From Pseudodesulfovibrio sp. S3 (lineage in GTDB: Bacteria; Desulfobacterota; Desulfovibrionia; Desulfovibrionales; Desulfovibrionaceae), in NCBI RefSeq assembly GCF_004025585.1, contig NZ_QTZO01000002.1, positions 1 through 64,000 of the forward strand: a DNA stretch of 64,000 nt. The letters run 5' to 3'. Below are positions 38,864 to 48,360 of the stretch, piece by piece. A model generated the notes under the pieces. That model did no database searches. It saw nothing but the letters and a program-made list of their open reading frames with translations, and was not told the DNA's origin. Each line of letters begins with the position of its first letter. The first letter of the stretch is position 1. Position numbers and translations under genes: made by a program.

Positions 38864-40849
38864 CTAGAATCGTTCGAAATCCTGGTCGTCATCGGGTCCC
38901 ATTGCCAGCTCGAACCCCTTTTCAGACTTGCGCCTGGATGGCTTAGCCTGAGTCGCACCCTTGGGCAGCGCCCGCCTCGGGGACGTGGCAACCACAGAAC
39001 TGTGTATCCGAGCATCTCCGCCGTGGGAATCAATCCTGAAAAAGGACATCGTGGATTGCATTGACTGCCCCTGTCCCGCCAGCTCTTCACTGGTGGAAGC
39101 CATTTCCTCGGAGGCGGAAGCGTTCTGCTGGATGACCGTATCAAGCTGGCCGATCGCTTGATTGATTTGACTGGCACCCGCGTTTTGCTCGTTGCTCGAA
39201 GCAGCGATATCCTGAACCAACTGGGCCGTTTTTTCGATGTTCGGAACCAGCGTGGTAAGCATTTCCCGCGCCTGCCTGGATGCGCTGACCGTGCTGGCGG
39301 AAAGCTCACTGATTTCAGCTGCGGCCAGACCGCTTCGCTCGGCGAGTTTGCGCACTTCAGCGGCTACAACTGCGAACCCCTTGCCGTGTTCCCCCGCCCG
39401 AGCGGCTTCGATGGCTGCGTTCAGGGCCAACAGATTCGTCTGTCTGGCGATTTCTTCAATGATCGATATTTTTTCCGCGATGTTGGTCACGGCGTCGACG
39501 GCCCCCGAGACAACCTCACCACTCTTTTTGGCATCTTCTGCGGAAGACGTCGCAATCATCTCGGTTTCCTTGGCATTCTCCGCGTTCTTGCTGATGTTGG
39601 AAGTCATCTGCTCCATGGAAGAAGAAACTTCCTCAATGGCTGCGGCCTGCTCCGTTGCTCCCTGGGAAAGGGATTCCGCCGTGGCCGACAGCTCCTCGCT
39701 GCCGCTTGCGACGTTGTCGGTCGCACTCTGCACGTCCTGCACGACCTGACGCAGTTTCAATACCATATCGTTCAATGCCGAAGCCAGCACACCGATCTCG
39801 TCCTTCTGGTCTATGTCCAGGGTCTTGGTGAAATCTCCCACGGACATCCCTTGGGCAAACCTTACCCCCATGGCTACAGGCCTGGTGATGGCCACAGTCA
39901 GGAAGAAAGCGGCAAAAATACCGATGACAAGTGCCGCAACAGTCACACTAATACTGACGACGTTCGCAAAACTCATATCGGCCAGCATCATGCTTTTTTG
40001 GGAAGCCCGAGCCTCCCTGCACACCTTGTCAGCCTCACGGGCGGACTCGACCATGGCCATCTCAGCATTGCCCTGCTGCTTGATGGAATCGACAAAAGTC
40101 ATGAATTCAGTCTGATAAGACATCAAAGACTGCTCGACTGCATGCACTTTTCCAATGTTGTCCTGTCTCCGGAAACGACTCTTCAGATCACTCGCAAGTG
40201 CAAGGATCTTGTCCATCCCCGCGCTGACCTGAGTCAGGTACTTTTCATCCAGGGAAATGATGAACTCTTTCTCATTCTTTCTGCAATCCAGAAACATCTT
40301 GATCATTCTGTTGGCATCATCGGCCTTGGTGAGCCGGTCCTGCAGGATATCTTTGGAGGTGTTCCCATCCTCCAACAACTCATTGAATTCATTCTTTTGA
40401 TCTGTCCGAAGTGCTTCCGTTTGAGACAAGGCTATCTGGGCGTTTTTCCGCATCATTTCCATGGCGGCGGTCTTCCGCTCTTCAAGGTCAACATACAGCT
40501 TGAACGCCGCTTCGTAAGTGTTGACCGCTTTTTGAACCTCACCCATTTGGTCCAGATTGAGCTTGTTCTGGAATTTGCTGCTCGTCAGCTCGATTTGCTT
40601 GTACATCTGTTTCAGGGAATTCTCATGTGCCTCGAGTATCTTCGGATCCTTGCGTAAAATATAGTTCTTCTCCTGAACACGGGTTTCCAGGATAAACCGT
40701 ACCAATCGGTTCACATCATCAGCTTTGTCCACCCTCCCTTGGACTCCTTGCATACTGGCATACCCGATAAACGCGACAAAAGCCGTCAATACCAAAATCG
40801 TCCCAAACCCCATCCCCAATTTCAATCCCAAACGCAAATTCTTTAACAT
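38864..40849 (-). CDS. Methyl-accepting chemotaxis protein with two-module helical sensor domain
   Basis: The start at 40849 follows GGAGGA. The 661-residue protein has a first membrane segment at about residues 12-32. A periplasmic region of some 270 residues contains two similar helical modules ([20 protein letters not shown] and [20 protein letters not shown]), the mark of the HBM sensor type. Then come a second membrane segment, a HAMP domain and the signalling hairpin ([20 protein letters not shown]-like core). The end, DFERF, resembles the CheR-binding pentapeptide with Phe for Trp. The ligand is unknown; HBM receptors often sense organic acids. Confidence 0.93.
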   Translation of the reverse strand: MLKNLRLGLKLGMGFGTILVLTAFVAFIGYASMQGVQGRVDKADDVNRLVRFILETRVQEKNYILRKDPKILEAHENSLKQMYKQIELTSSKFQNKLNLDQMGEVQKAVNTYEAAFKLYVDLEERKTAAMEMMRKNAQIALSQTEALRTDQKNEFNELLEDGNTSKDILQDRLTKADDANRMIKMFLDCRKNEKEFIISLDEKYLTQVSAGMDKILALASDLKSRFRRQDNIGKVHAVEQSLMSYQTEFMTFVDSIKQQGNAEMAMVESAREADKVCREARASQKSMMLADMSFANVVSISVTVAALVIGIFAAFFLTVAITRPVAMGVRFAQGMSVGDFTKTLDIDQKDEIGVLASALNDMVLKLRQVVQDVQSATDNVASGSEELSATAESLSQGATEQAAAIEEVSSSMEQMTSNISKNAENAKETEMIATSSAEDAKKSGEVVSGAVDAVTNIAEKISIIEEIARQTNLLALNAAIEAARAGEHGKGFAVVAAEVRKLAERSGLAAAEISELSASTVSASRQAREMLTTLVPNIEKTAQLVQDIAASSNEQNAGASQINQAIGQLDTVIQQNASASEEMASTSEELAGQGQSMQSTMSFFRIDSHGGDARIHSSVVATSPRRALPKGATQAKPSRRKSEKGFELAMGPDDDQDFERF

Positions 40850-41296
40850 GGGTCCTCCACAATAAATTAGTGCAAAGACACGCAAATGAATAAATCTTCA
40901 TTGGTATACTTGCAGCCTGAACATAGTTATAACCATTATAAATACAATTATACCCGCAGCGCACAATAGGTGTTAATCATACCTTAAAGATATGAATTAA
41001 CTCGCTGCCCAAAAATACAAATTACTACCCTCTTTTTTCAATAAGATTATATTGTTATAGTGTATAAAAAGCATCAATACCTCTGATTACTTTTCTTTTA
41101 ATAGAGAAAATTTCAATCCACGCGCCGTTTACCATCGAAACAAATAATCAAAACTGTTCGACGGACAAGCATTAGAGGTTCCTTTGACTTGATAATGAAA
41201 ATAGCGCCATACTCGCTCAGCTCTCCCAAGACACCAGTTTGTCAGTCGAAAATACATATATAATATAATGCATATTGTTTTGTATATTATTATATG
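40850..41296. other. AT-rich intergenic region, no gene seen
   Basis: This stretch is markedly richer in A and T than its surroundings and probably holds the chemoreceptor promoter on the minus strand. I find no coding frame, tRNA or clear repeat in it. Confidence 0.6.
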
Positions 41297-41350
41297 TCAT
41301 CCACGACAAAGGCCCGGTAGGATATCCTACCGGGCCTTTGTCGTGGATGA
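41297..41350. terminator. Perfect 54-base palindrome, probably a bidirectional terminator
   Basis: Bases 41297-41323 are the exact reverse complement of 41324-41350, with no unpaired loop. The inner part (AAAGGCCCGG ... CCGGGCCTTT) has the look of an intrinsic terminator. It lies 27 bases beyond the stop of the coding relic on the minus strand. Confidence 0.75.
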
Positions 41351-41377
41351 ACAGTTCAACCGAATTGAACCACAGAC

Positions 41378-41527
41378 CTATCTAATGTCTTCCTGAACCA
41401 ACTTGATTATCCATTGAGACATGCCCGAAGCCATAAGCTTGTCACGGGCAAATTCCGCAAAAGAAAAAATGGAGATAGTTCCCGGCTCAACAGCCGGAAC
41501 ATATCCCGTAACGAAGAAATCGCCGGC
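41378..41527 (-). pseudogene. Orphan C-terminal coding fragment
   Basis: A 49-codon open frame without a start codon reads as convincing protein (GYVPAVEPGTISIFSFAEFA, then KLMASGMSQWIIKLVQEDIR) and ends in TAG. A TGA precedes it in frame. The palindromic terminator follows. It looks like the 3' end of a gene whose front has been lost. I do not recognise the family. Confidence 0.4.
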
Positions 41528-41560
41528 TCAATTAAACCTTTGATGCCAACAACGTTCAAA

Positions 41561-41601
41561 GCCTGCCTGTGTGGGAAAGACGTGTCCCGGCACAGGCAGG
41601 C
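41561..41601 (-). terminator. Terminator of the O-methyltransferase-like gene
   Basis: An 11-pair stem (GCCTGCCTGTG / CACAGGCAGGC) with a small inner stem (GGGA / TCCC) starts 14 bases after the stop at 41616. There is no long T run. Confidence 0.6.
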
Positions 41602-41615
41602 CGTCAATATCAAAA

Positions 41616-42632
41616 CTATTTCTTCCGGGCTGCGACCATAAGCCCCAGCCCGGTTTCTGAAACAGGTCGGCAGCGGATGTCATCGAAACCGAGAGATCCC
41701 AGAATGCCGACCAGTTCGTCTTGCTCGATAAAATGTGAGGAATAGCCGCACAACCGGGTCAGGAGTTCCAACGAGGCTTCTGCCATCTCGTTCAGCCGGT
41801 TACCGCCCCGAAAACAATGGTGGGAGACAAACCATCCACCCGGCTTCAATCCTTCAGCAATTCTTGCAAGCGCATCGCCGAGATCAGACTTGAACGCGTA
41901 CAACACGTGCGACGTCAGTATGAGATCAAAATGCCCTGCCGGGATTCGATCTTCCCTGAAGTCGAGACCGTGCGTTGTCACGCGGTCACCGAACCCCAGC
42001 CGATCGCACCTGGCCTGAGCCTGTTCAACAACATGGGGAAGATCGAAGATCGTCCCGTGCATCTCATCATTCCGCTCCAGTACGCCCATAGTATACGAAC
42101 CGTGATTGCCGCCGATGTCCCCCATTGTCCTGAATTCGTCAAAACCAGGCAGACCGGCCACGAGATCCACCACGGGAGACAGGCCGTTGCCTTTGGCATC
42201 CTGAGCAGTGCCTTCCATGGTTTCGGCAACGCCCCAATCGTTATCCGTTACATTGCGGCCCACCTCTCCACCGGATACCAACGCAGTTATGGAATCTTCC
42301 ACCATCGCGTTGAAACGCATGGTTAGGGCCATGCTGTCCCCCTGATACAGAGGTGCACTGCTGACCAGGTACTCCGAAGCCATGGCCGTATTGACATATC
42401 CGTCCACGGTTCTGGCCAAAAGATCAGCCGCAACCAGAATATCCAGAATCGGCTCAAGCCGTTCTGCCACCAGTCCCATTTCCGCCGCGAGCGCTTCCGC
42501 CCCCTTGGCCTGCCCCTCAAGTCGGTCGAACACCTTCAACTCCACGGCGCTCATCACAGCCTTGGTGGAGAGTGACGATATCATCATTCTATTGACAGGT
42601 TCAAAATCAGAACAAGGTTTCAAGACAAGCAT
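41616..42632 (-). CDS. O-methyltransferase-like protein (HIOMT/CrtF type)
   Basis: The 338-residue protein has an N-terminal winged-helix dimerisation domain (MSAVELKVFDRLEGQAKGAEALAAEMGL) and a C-terminal SAM-binding domain with motif I as MGDIGGNHGSYTMGVLE and a later LILTSHVLYAFKSD. The family includes acetylserotonin and bacterial pigment or antibiotic methyltransferases; the substrate here is unknown. AGGAGT precedes the start. It lies downstream of a MarR gene on the same strand, with related operator-like palindromes before each, so MarR control is likely. Confidence 0.85.
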   Translation of the reverse strand: MLVLKPCSDFEPVNRMMISSLSTKAVMSAVELKVFDRLEGQAKGAEALAAEMGLVAERLEPILDILVAADLLARTVDGYVNTAMASEYLVSSAPLYQGDSMALTMRFNAMVEDSITALVSGGEVGRNVTDNDWGVAETMEGTAQDAKGNGLSPVVDLVAGLPGFDEFRTMGDIGGNHGSYTMGVLERNDEMHGTIFDLPHVVEQAQARCDRLGFGDRVTTHGLDFREDRIPAGHFDLILTSHVLYAFKSDLGDALARIAEGLKPGGWFVSHHCFRGGNRLNEMAEASLELLTRLCGYSSHFIEQDELVGILGSLGFDDIRCRPVSETGLGLMVAARKK

Positions 42633-42646
42633 AGAGACTCCTATCT

Positions 42647-42661
42647 GTTTAGTTGCTATAC
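42647..42661. promoter_or_regulatory. Degenerate MarR-type operator
   Basis: GTTTAGTTGCTATAC is an imperfect palindrome (five of six arm bases pair) just upstream of the methyltransferase ribosome site. It resembles the perfect palindrome ahead of the MarR gene. Confidence 0.5.
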
Positions 42662-42678
42662 TGATTCGAGAAAATTTT

Positions 42679-43137
42679 TTATTTCAAATAATTGTCCATC
42701 CACAGATTCATCTGCCTGCTCATCGTGCGGACGATTTCGTAGGATGCTTCATCCAACTGGGCCACATACTTCAAAAACACCCTGTCGTGGTCCCGGTGAA
42801 AAGCTATATGGTTCTCACTGGCGGCATGCCCCAGTTCCGTTGTCCTGATAACAACACGGGACCCGTTCTCCGGGTCTGATTCCTTGACCAAAAACCCCTT
42901 TTTCACCAGCTTGGCAACCAACTGTGAGACCGCCCCCTTGGTGATGCCGAATTCCTCGGCCAACTCCGTGACTCCGGCCCCGTCCCGCATATCCACAGCA
43001 GTGATCATATGAATCTCCGCCGGGAACAGCTCCACACCTATGCCGAAATCAAAAGCCTTTCGTTCCACAAGCGCATATTTTGCCATGGCCCGGCCAAGAT
43101 CCCTGAGCACAGGCGTCATCTCTTCAAATGTCTTCAT
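42679..43137 (-). CDS. MarR-family transcription regulator
   Basis: The 152-residue protein has the MarR winged-helix: MRDGAGVTELAEEFGITKGAVSQLVAKLVKKGFLVKESDPENGSRVV, with the wing KESDPENGSR. Terminal helices provide dimerisation. It precedes the methyltransferase gene by 46 bases. A perfect palindrome covers the region just before its start codon, so it probably represses itself and the methyltransferase, with release by a small phenolic or similar ligand that cannot be named here. Confidence 0.92.
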   Translation of the reverse strand: MKTFEEMTPVLRDLGRAMAKYALVERKAFDFGIGVELFPAEIHMITAVDMRDGAGVTELAEEFGITKGAVSQLVAKLVKKGFLVKESDPENGSRVVIRTTELGHAASENHIAFHRDHDRVFLKYVAQLDEASYEIVRTMSRQMNLWMDNYLK

Positions 43138-43142
43138 ACAAA

Positions 43143-43161
43143 GTGTTTAGCAGCTAAACAC
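43143..43161. promoter_or_regulatory. Perfect palindromic operator of the MarR gene
   Basis: GTGTTTAGCAGCTAAACAC has two perfect nine-base arms around one central base and ends six bases from the MarR start codon. Position and symmetry fit autoregulation by a MarR dimer. Confidence 0.75.
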
Positions 43162-43488
43162 CTCGTAGTCAACAGACTGTTTTTTGCTTGAAAGGAACTG
43201 GTAGCGCATCAGAGAAAGCACCCAATCACAAACAACTCCCCCAAAGATCAAAACAACCCAATACGGGCATTTGGGTATTCCACAAGCCCTTGAACACCTG
43301 ACGGCATTTTTTATAATAACATACTGTTATAAAGGGACATATTTGATTAAAAGCGTATTAACGCTCCCGGTCGCAGAATGTGACTGGCGCGCGGGATATC
43401 AGTAGTATCGCTGGGAGATCGAAAGGAGAGCGGCCAGGGCCGTTGTCCCGGTTCAGGTAGATAATTCATCGGATCACGACATGAAAAA
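43162..43488. other. Intergenic region, no gene seen
   Basis: The stretch contains an imperfect AT-rich palindrome near 43314-43335 (TTATAA arms), possibly a promoter or operator. No coding frame is convincing. Confidence 0.5.
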
Positions 43489-43510
43489 GGGGAGGATTAT
43501 CACCCTCCCC
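43489..43510 (-). terminator. Terminator of the autotransporter gene
   Basis: On the minus strand GGGGAGG / CCTCCCC with an eight-base loop is followed by TTTTT, 30 bases after the stop at 43540. Confidence 0.85.
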
Positions 43511-43539
43511 CAGAATATCTTTTTGATCTTTGACGGCTT

Positions 43540-45219
43540 TTAATAGGCCATTTCAAGCATCATCCTGGCACCAGTGTTGCCCGCATCCTCAGACGACATG
43601 GTATGAGTTGCATCAAGCTCGCAACTCATGACGCCGTCTGCGCTTGTGAACTTCAGCCCGGCTCCGAAGACCTGCCCACCGTCAGCATCCAGGTTGGAGT
43701 TCACGAAAGGAGCCAGAGTGCCCACCTGGTTGCCGTCATCGCCATTCAAGGCGAAGTTGTAGGCGAGAAGTCCTTTGATGGTGTATTCGGAGTAGTCATC
43801 TCTGCAAAACTGACGTTCACCTTCGATCACGCCGGACAATCCGGTTTCGCCGGACAGGACCCGCAAACCACCACCGAGATTGAGCGCATTGCTGTCATCG
43901 TTGATTTCATCGACAAAGTCATGAATGTAATCGGCCTTGACGAAAGGCTGCAAGGTCATCCCCTGTGCATTGAAGCTGTAGGCGACTTCAACACCGGGTT
44001 TGATCTGGCTGGTGTCAGCCGTGGACTCGCCGACACGGGTTCCATCGCTTTCGGTAAAGGCATCAAGTGTTTTTTCCGACAACAGGTAACCAAGTCTCGC
44101 AGTCAACTCCAGAGGAATGGAGTCGGACGGCTGCATCCTGTACTCGCCTTCCAGTGCCGTATACCACATGTCACTGTCGGTGTTTCCCGTGACAGTGGAG
44201 TTCCGCTTGCGGTCAACGTCACCAAAACTATACCCTGCAATAAACGAAATCAGTGCGCCATCGACTGGTTCGTACATGACATAGGGTGAGAAGTTCCAGC
44301 TCTGTTCTTCGTACTTGCCGGAGTTGTAGCTGGTCGTAATATCTGTATCAGTGTAGCCGACAGAAAGACCGGCAATGACTTTTTCATGAAAACGGTAGTC
44401 TGCACCGAGGCTGTAGCCCCACACATTACCATTGTACCGTCTGTCATCCCCGCCCTTGTTGAAATCGTTATCGGCAGACGTAAAAGACGCATGCCCCCAA
44501 ATGGTGAAAGGGTCACTTGTAAGGATACCACGTCGCTGTTCTATGCCGGAGACGCCGCCATCAGCCGCCGCAGCCACACTTTGTGACGTATTGAAGGTGG
44601 CGAACTGCCCCAGTTCCTTGATGGACATTTCTCTGGCTTCATGCTGCTCGCCCCTTTGATAAAGAGAACCTTTATTGAATGATGACGCCAAATTCCTACC
44701 TCGCGCTTCCTGCGGCGGAGCACCAAAAGAGGCCGTTGCGGTCCGGGACATGATGTTGCCCGTTATGACGGAAGTTTGTCCTCTGGAGGCAGAGGCAACG
44801 GTGTTGGAAAAAGCATTCTTCGTTTCACCACTTGTACCATCGGGCCCATCTGTTACGCTGTAATAATTGACGTTACATGAGCTAGCAGCATGAGTAGTAG
44901 TCCATATTCTGTAATCACCATCCGATACGACTGTGTACTCAAAAACATCTCCACCAACAATATTCATCCACTCAGCTACTTTAAAATAGAGGTCATCCAC
45001 GATACTAATATGTGTCGTCCCAGATGCAGAAACAACTTTACATCGTATTTTTTCACCAGCGACAAAACTAAATAATCTATCAGAGCCTATACCATCACTT
45101 TGCGTAATATTAAATAAAAGCGTCTCCCTTTCTGCAGCATATGCTGAGAATGGAATGCTGCATACAAATACTCCCAGACACAACAGGGAAAGCATATGAA
45201 ATCGTACTTTATTGAACAC
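43540..45219 (-). CDS. Autotransporter beta-barrel domain protein
   Basis: A GTG start at 45219 is supported by GGAGG five bases upstream; a signal peptide ends at SAYAAE. Of 559 residues, roughly the last 290 are an autotransporter barrel with repeated amphipathic strands (VWGYSLGADYRFHEKVIAGL, FSPYVMYEPVDGALISFIAGY) and an aromatic C-terminus (LEMAY). The passenger of about 230 residues is short, Ser/Thr-rich and not recognised. It would be secreted across the outer membrane or displayed. A terminator follows; no partner genes are evident. Confidence 0.88.
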   Translation of the reverse strand: MFNKVRFHMLSLLCLGVFVCSIPFSAYAAERETLLFNITQSDGIGSDRLFSFVAGEKIRCKVVSASGTTHISIVDDLYFKVAEWMNIVGGDVFEYTVVSDGDYRIWTTTHAASSCNVNYYSVTDGPDGTSGETKNAFSNTVASASRGQTSVITGNIMSRTATASFGAPPQEARGRNLASSFNKGSLYQRGEQHEAREMSIKELGQFATFNTSQSVAAAADGGVSGIEQRRGILTSDPFTIWGHASFTSADNDFNKGGDDRRYNGNVWGYSLGADYRFHEKVIAGLSVGYTDTDITTSYNSGKYEEQSWNFSPYVMYEPVDGALISFIAGYSFGDVDRKRNSTVTGNTDSDMWYTALEGEYRMQPSDSIPLELTARLGYLLSEKTLDAFTESDGTRVGESTADTSQIKPGVEVAYSFNAQGMTLQPFVKADYIHDFVDEINDDSNALNLGGGLRVLSGETGLSGVIEGERQFCRDDYSEYTIKGLLAYNFALNGDDGNQVGTLAPFVNSNLDADGGQVFGAGLKFTSADGVMSCELDATHTMSSEDAGNTGARMMLEMAY

Positions 45220-45591
45220 CAGAACCTCCACTTGGCAGAACAAGTCAAATGTTTGCCAATGCTGTACTATCGAAAAAGAACACTCCCCTCAGTCCAACCT
45301 CTTCCACGTACGGTCGGCAATTCGCAATGCAGACGCAGGCGACCAAGATTGTCGGTGCGCATGATCTCGCTTTCGCGTCGAGCACGCGCCGCCGGACTTC
45401 TGGACAGAGGCCGTCCAGGGACGACTTGCGTTGTCTGCCAACGAGCAGCACTACCCATATATCCCAGGAGAATTCCTGTCTGTCCGGGTTTTCCCGGACA
45501 GACGTACGATAATGAGATAAATTAGCAGAGCGCTAAGAAAAAAAGGGATGGGTACGGAATGCTTATTTCAATGTAAGTGATTGATTTTAAT
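45220..45591. other. Intergenic region with one strong hairpin
   Basis: A perfect 11-pair stem GTCTGTCCGGG / CCCGGACAGAC with loop TTTT lies at 45478-45503, downstream of the response-regulator gene, but without a T run. Several short overlapping frames exist on both strands; none has a ribosome site or a family pattern I recognise, so I do not call a gene. Confidence 0.5.
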
Positions 45592-46224
45592 CTAAACAAT
45601 GCAGTATTCGCGGAGGGCATATTTCCTGAGAACTTTCATGCCATTCAGACCAAGTTTTATTTGTATCCTTGAATAGTAAGTTTCCACTGTTCGGACACTC
45701 ACGTCGAATCTCGCTGCGATCTCCGCATTGGTTTCGCCCTTTGCCAGAAGGATCAGAACTTCCCTCTCGCGTTCGCTGAACTGCGGAGGCTCGACCGAGG
45801 TCTCGATCTGGTTCCCTTCCGCCTCAAGGCTCGCCGCCACGCGGGGACTGAGGTAGATTTCACCGCCGAGGACGGTCTGAATCGCTTCCAATAGGACTGT
45901 CGAGCTTTCACATTTGGTGACGAACCCGTGCGCCCCGCGACCAAGGGCGCGTTTCACGACACTGGCGTTGCCATGCATGGAGTAGATAAGCACCGATATA
46001 TCTCTTGAGAGCAGGTCCTGAATACAGTCCAGGCCACTTTCCTGGCCCAGAGAAATATCCACCAAAGCGACGTTCGGGCTGGTGGAATCGAGTACGGTCA
46101 AGAGTTCATCCCGACAGGACACTTCAGCGCAGACCGTGTGCTGGCCCTTTGCGAGCAACAGACCGAGTCCTTCGCGTACGGCCGGATGGTCATCCACAAT
46201 GAGTATGTTGGCGGAAACGCTCAT
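45592..46224 (-). CDS. NarL/LuxR-family response regulator
   Basis: The start at 46224 overlaps the kinase stop (ATGA). The 210-residue product has a receiver domain (ILIVDDHPAVREGLGLLL, phosphorylated Asp in NVALVDISLG) and a LuxR-type DNA-binding domain (FSEREREVLILLAKGETNAEIAARFDVSVRTVETYYSRIQIKLGL). It is the output partner of the co-transcribed sensor kinase. Target genes are not evident; the uptake/radical SAM operon just upstream on the same strand is one possibility. Confidence 0.94.
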   Translation of the reverse strand: MSVSANILIVDDHPAVREGLGLLLAKGQHTVCAEVSCRDELLTVLDSTSPNVALVDISLGQESGLDCIQDLLSRDISVLIYSMHGNASVVKRALGRGAHGFVTKCESSTVLLEAIQTVLGGEIYLSPRVAASLEAEGNQIETSVEPPQFSEREREVLILLAKGETNAEIAARFDVSVRTVETYYSRIQIKLGLNGMKVLRKYALREYCIV

Positions 46225-48287
46225 ATATCGTCCTCTTCGCCTTTTGGACGTGCAGCAGAATGACAAGCAACGGAGCAGACGACCATGGTCCCGCCGCCCT
46301 CGGCTTCGTCCATGTCCACAATCTGCAAGTCGCCACCGATCATCATCGCCCGATGCGCCATGATGTTCATGCCCAATCCCCCTTTGGACTGATCGGCCGC
46401 AGATCGGCCGACACCATCATCACGAACCGCGAGCGTTGCCATGCCGTTTGAAGAGCAATCGAACGAAACCGTAATCCGCTGGGGGTTGGCGTGTTTTACG
46501 GCATTGGAGATAGCTTCCTGGGCGATACGATAGAGCTGCGTCACTTGCATGTTTCGACAGACTTCGCAGGCCCTCTCATCCTGAAATTTCATGGGAATGC
46601 CGCTCGACCGGGAATAACGACGGATCATGTCCTCCAGAGACGGCCCTGCGCTTGCATCACCATGCTCCAGCGGCCAAATGCCACAAGACAGGTCGTATGC
46701 CTGATTCACCAATCCATCCAAAACAGCAGAAAGCTGGCGCAGCTCCTCCTTTCTGCCTTCCGGATTCTGATCCTCTTGCGAGAGCGATGCGCACCGCAGA
46801 CAGGCCCCGGTCAACTGCTGACACAGGCCATCATGGATATCTATGCTGATGCGGCGGCGTTCTTCTTCGCTGAGATTCACGATCTCCCGCTCCAACCTGC
46901 TGCGTTCAGCAATCTCTTCTTCAAGATTGACGTTTCTGATCTCAAGTGCCTCGGAGAGGTGTTCGACGGAGGTAAAAGAATTGGAAAAACGCTGGGCCAA
47001 TGCCATGGCTTGAGACAGAACGAGGGCAAAAAGCCCCAACGGAAGGAGACTCTCCACGTGGGTACTGAAAATGAGATAATAAATATCATGTGTTGAAGTT
47101 ACCCCAAGAACAATAATTCCACAGAGGAGAACCAGCGACCCGCTATACCCTCGACGAAAGCAAACAAACAACAGAATGATAAAGCAAGCAGTAATAAAAA
47201 CAGCCGTTAAAGCAAACAATTGAAGCGCCGTTTGAAAAACGAGACCGGGTAGAAAAAAGACCGTAAGAATGAAAAGAAGACCTCTTACATCAACGATATA
47301 GAGAAGAATTCGACCAAATTCATTCGGAAACAATGACCTGTAAAATCTATACAGTATTGAGGTTGAAATAGCGTAGCAGACAAGGGCAATCTTGCTGAGT
47401 ACCACGAATTGAACATCTTGAAGGTATGACCTGATCAACCAATCTGATGCATCATTTGAGGCAACCAACACAGTCAAAACCATGCAATATAACCCAAAGT
47501 ACAGCGTCGAGAGATCTTTCTTTCTCAAAATATAGAGGATAAAATGGTACAATGCCATGATCAGCATGCAGCCCGAAAACAACAACCCCCAACTTCGTGC
47601 ATCGTTATGGGCTTGTTCCAGAACTCCCTGCTCAGCCAATACGATTGGATTCTGCACCCCACCCCCGGGAAAGAAGTGGTTGGATATCTGCATCACCAGA
47701 TCAATAGGCGCTCCATCGATTGTAATTGGCGACAGGACGATTGAACGATCCGGAGTCTCAGCCTCAACGCTCCGCCCTACGACTCCGCTCGTGGCGACAA
47801 GCGTTCCGTTGGCCCATATGCGGTAGGCGGCCCGAATTGAAAGAAAACGCACCGTCAACTGGCGAACGCCGGGAGCGGGCAGGATGCGCAGCCGGAATGT
47901 TGCTTGCCCTGTGCCGGGCAGGGAGTGGCCGTTTAATTCATACCCTTTCCAATAACCGGGAAAGACCAGATAGCCGCTGCTTGTCTGAACATTGCCCGCC
48001 GCGAAGTCATCGGGAGTCAGCAGTTGATCCCAATAGAACTCCCACTGTCCATCAAGAGCGATCGGGCCATGCCGGACCGGATCCCAGCCGGAAAGATCAA
48101 TTACGCCACGCTCGGCAGTCGGCATGGTCTTTTCACCTTCACGACACCCCCCGATACCACAGATCACTATCGCGATTGTGACGAGCAAAAGTAATCGAAG
48201 AGGTTTGGCAAACAAAAAAGGCCTTACGGCAAACAGGTAATCTTTCAAATTAAAAGAATCCTTAAGATTTATTGACAGTCTGAGCAT
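46221..48287 (-). CDS. Sensor histidine kinase with 7TMR-DISM input and HisKA_3 output
   Basis: I set the start at 48287 (MLRLSINLKD) because the longer frame overlaps the preceding gene. The 688-residue protein has an N-terminal membrane segment or lipoprotein-like region (CGIGGC) and an extracytoplasmic DISM-type beta domain (YWKGYELNGHSLPGTGQATF, RLRILPAPGVRQ). Seven membrane segments follow, then a coiled linker and a HisKA_3 domain with the phospho-His in RRISIDIHDGLCQQL. The ATPase ends with GVGRSAADQSKGGLGMNIMA. DISM domains are thought to bind carbohydrates or other small ligands. It pairs with the overlapping regulator gene. Confidence 0.92.
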   Translation of the reverse strand: MLRLSINLKDSFNLKDYLFAVRPFLFAKPLRLLLLVTIAIVICGIGGCREGEKTMPTAERGVIDLSGWDPVRHGPIALDGQWEFYWDQLLTPDDFAAGNVQTSSGYLVFPGYWKGYELNGHSLPGTGQATFRLRILPAPGVRQLTVRFLSIRAAYRIWANGTLVATSGVVGRSVEAETPDRSIVLSPITIDGAPIDLVMQISNHFFPGGGVQNPIVLAEQGVLEQAHNDARSWGLLFSGCMLIMALYHFILYILRKKDLSTLYFGLYCMVLTVLVASNDASDWLIRSYLQDVQFVVLSKIALVCYAISTSILYRFYRSLFPNEFGRILLYIVDVRGLLFILTVFFLPGLVFQTALQLFALTAVFITACFIILLFVCFRRGYSGSLVLLCGIIVLGVTSTHDIYYLIFSTHVESLLPLGLFALVLSQAMALAQRFSNSFTSVEHLSEALEIRNVNLEEEIAERSRLEREIVNLSEEERRRISIDIHDGLCQQLTGACLRCASLSQEDQNPEGRKEELRQLSAVLDGLVNQAYDLSCGIWPLEHGDASAGPSLEDMIRRYSRSSGIPMKFQDERACEVCRNMQVTQLYRIAQEAISNAVKHANPQRITVSFDCSSNGMATLAVRDDGVGRSAADQSKGGLGMNIMAHRAMMIGGDLQIVDMDEAEGGGTMVVCSVACHSAARPKGEEDDI

Positions 48288-48360
48288 AGGTAAAACAGCC
48301 CTGACAGATAAGTCAATAAAACCCACTTCGCCCACACCGACAGATGAGCCTACGCCACTA

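Noticed and set aside
39158-40657. A 499-codon plus-strand frame across the chemoreceptor gene
   Set aside because: Antisense shadow; the minus-strand chemoreceptor has complete domain structure and a good ribosome site.
45245-45512. Small genes between autotransporter and response regulator
   Set aside because: Several overlapping frames on both strands, none with a ribosome site, signal or family pattern.
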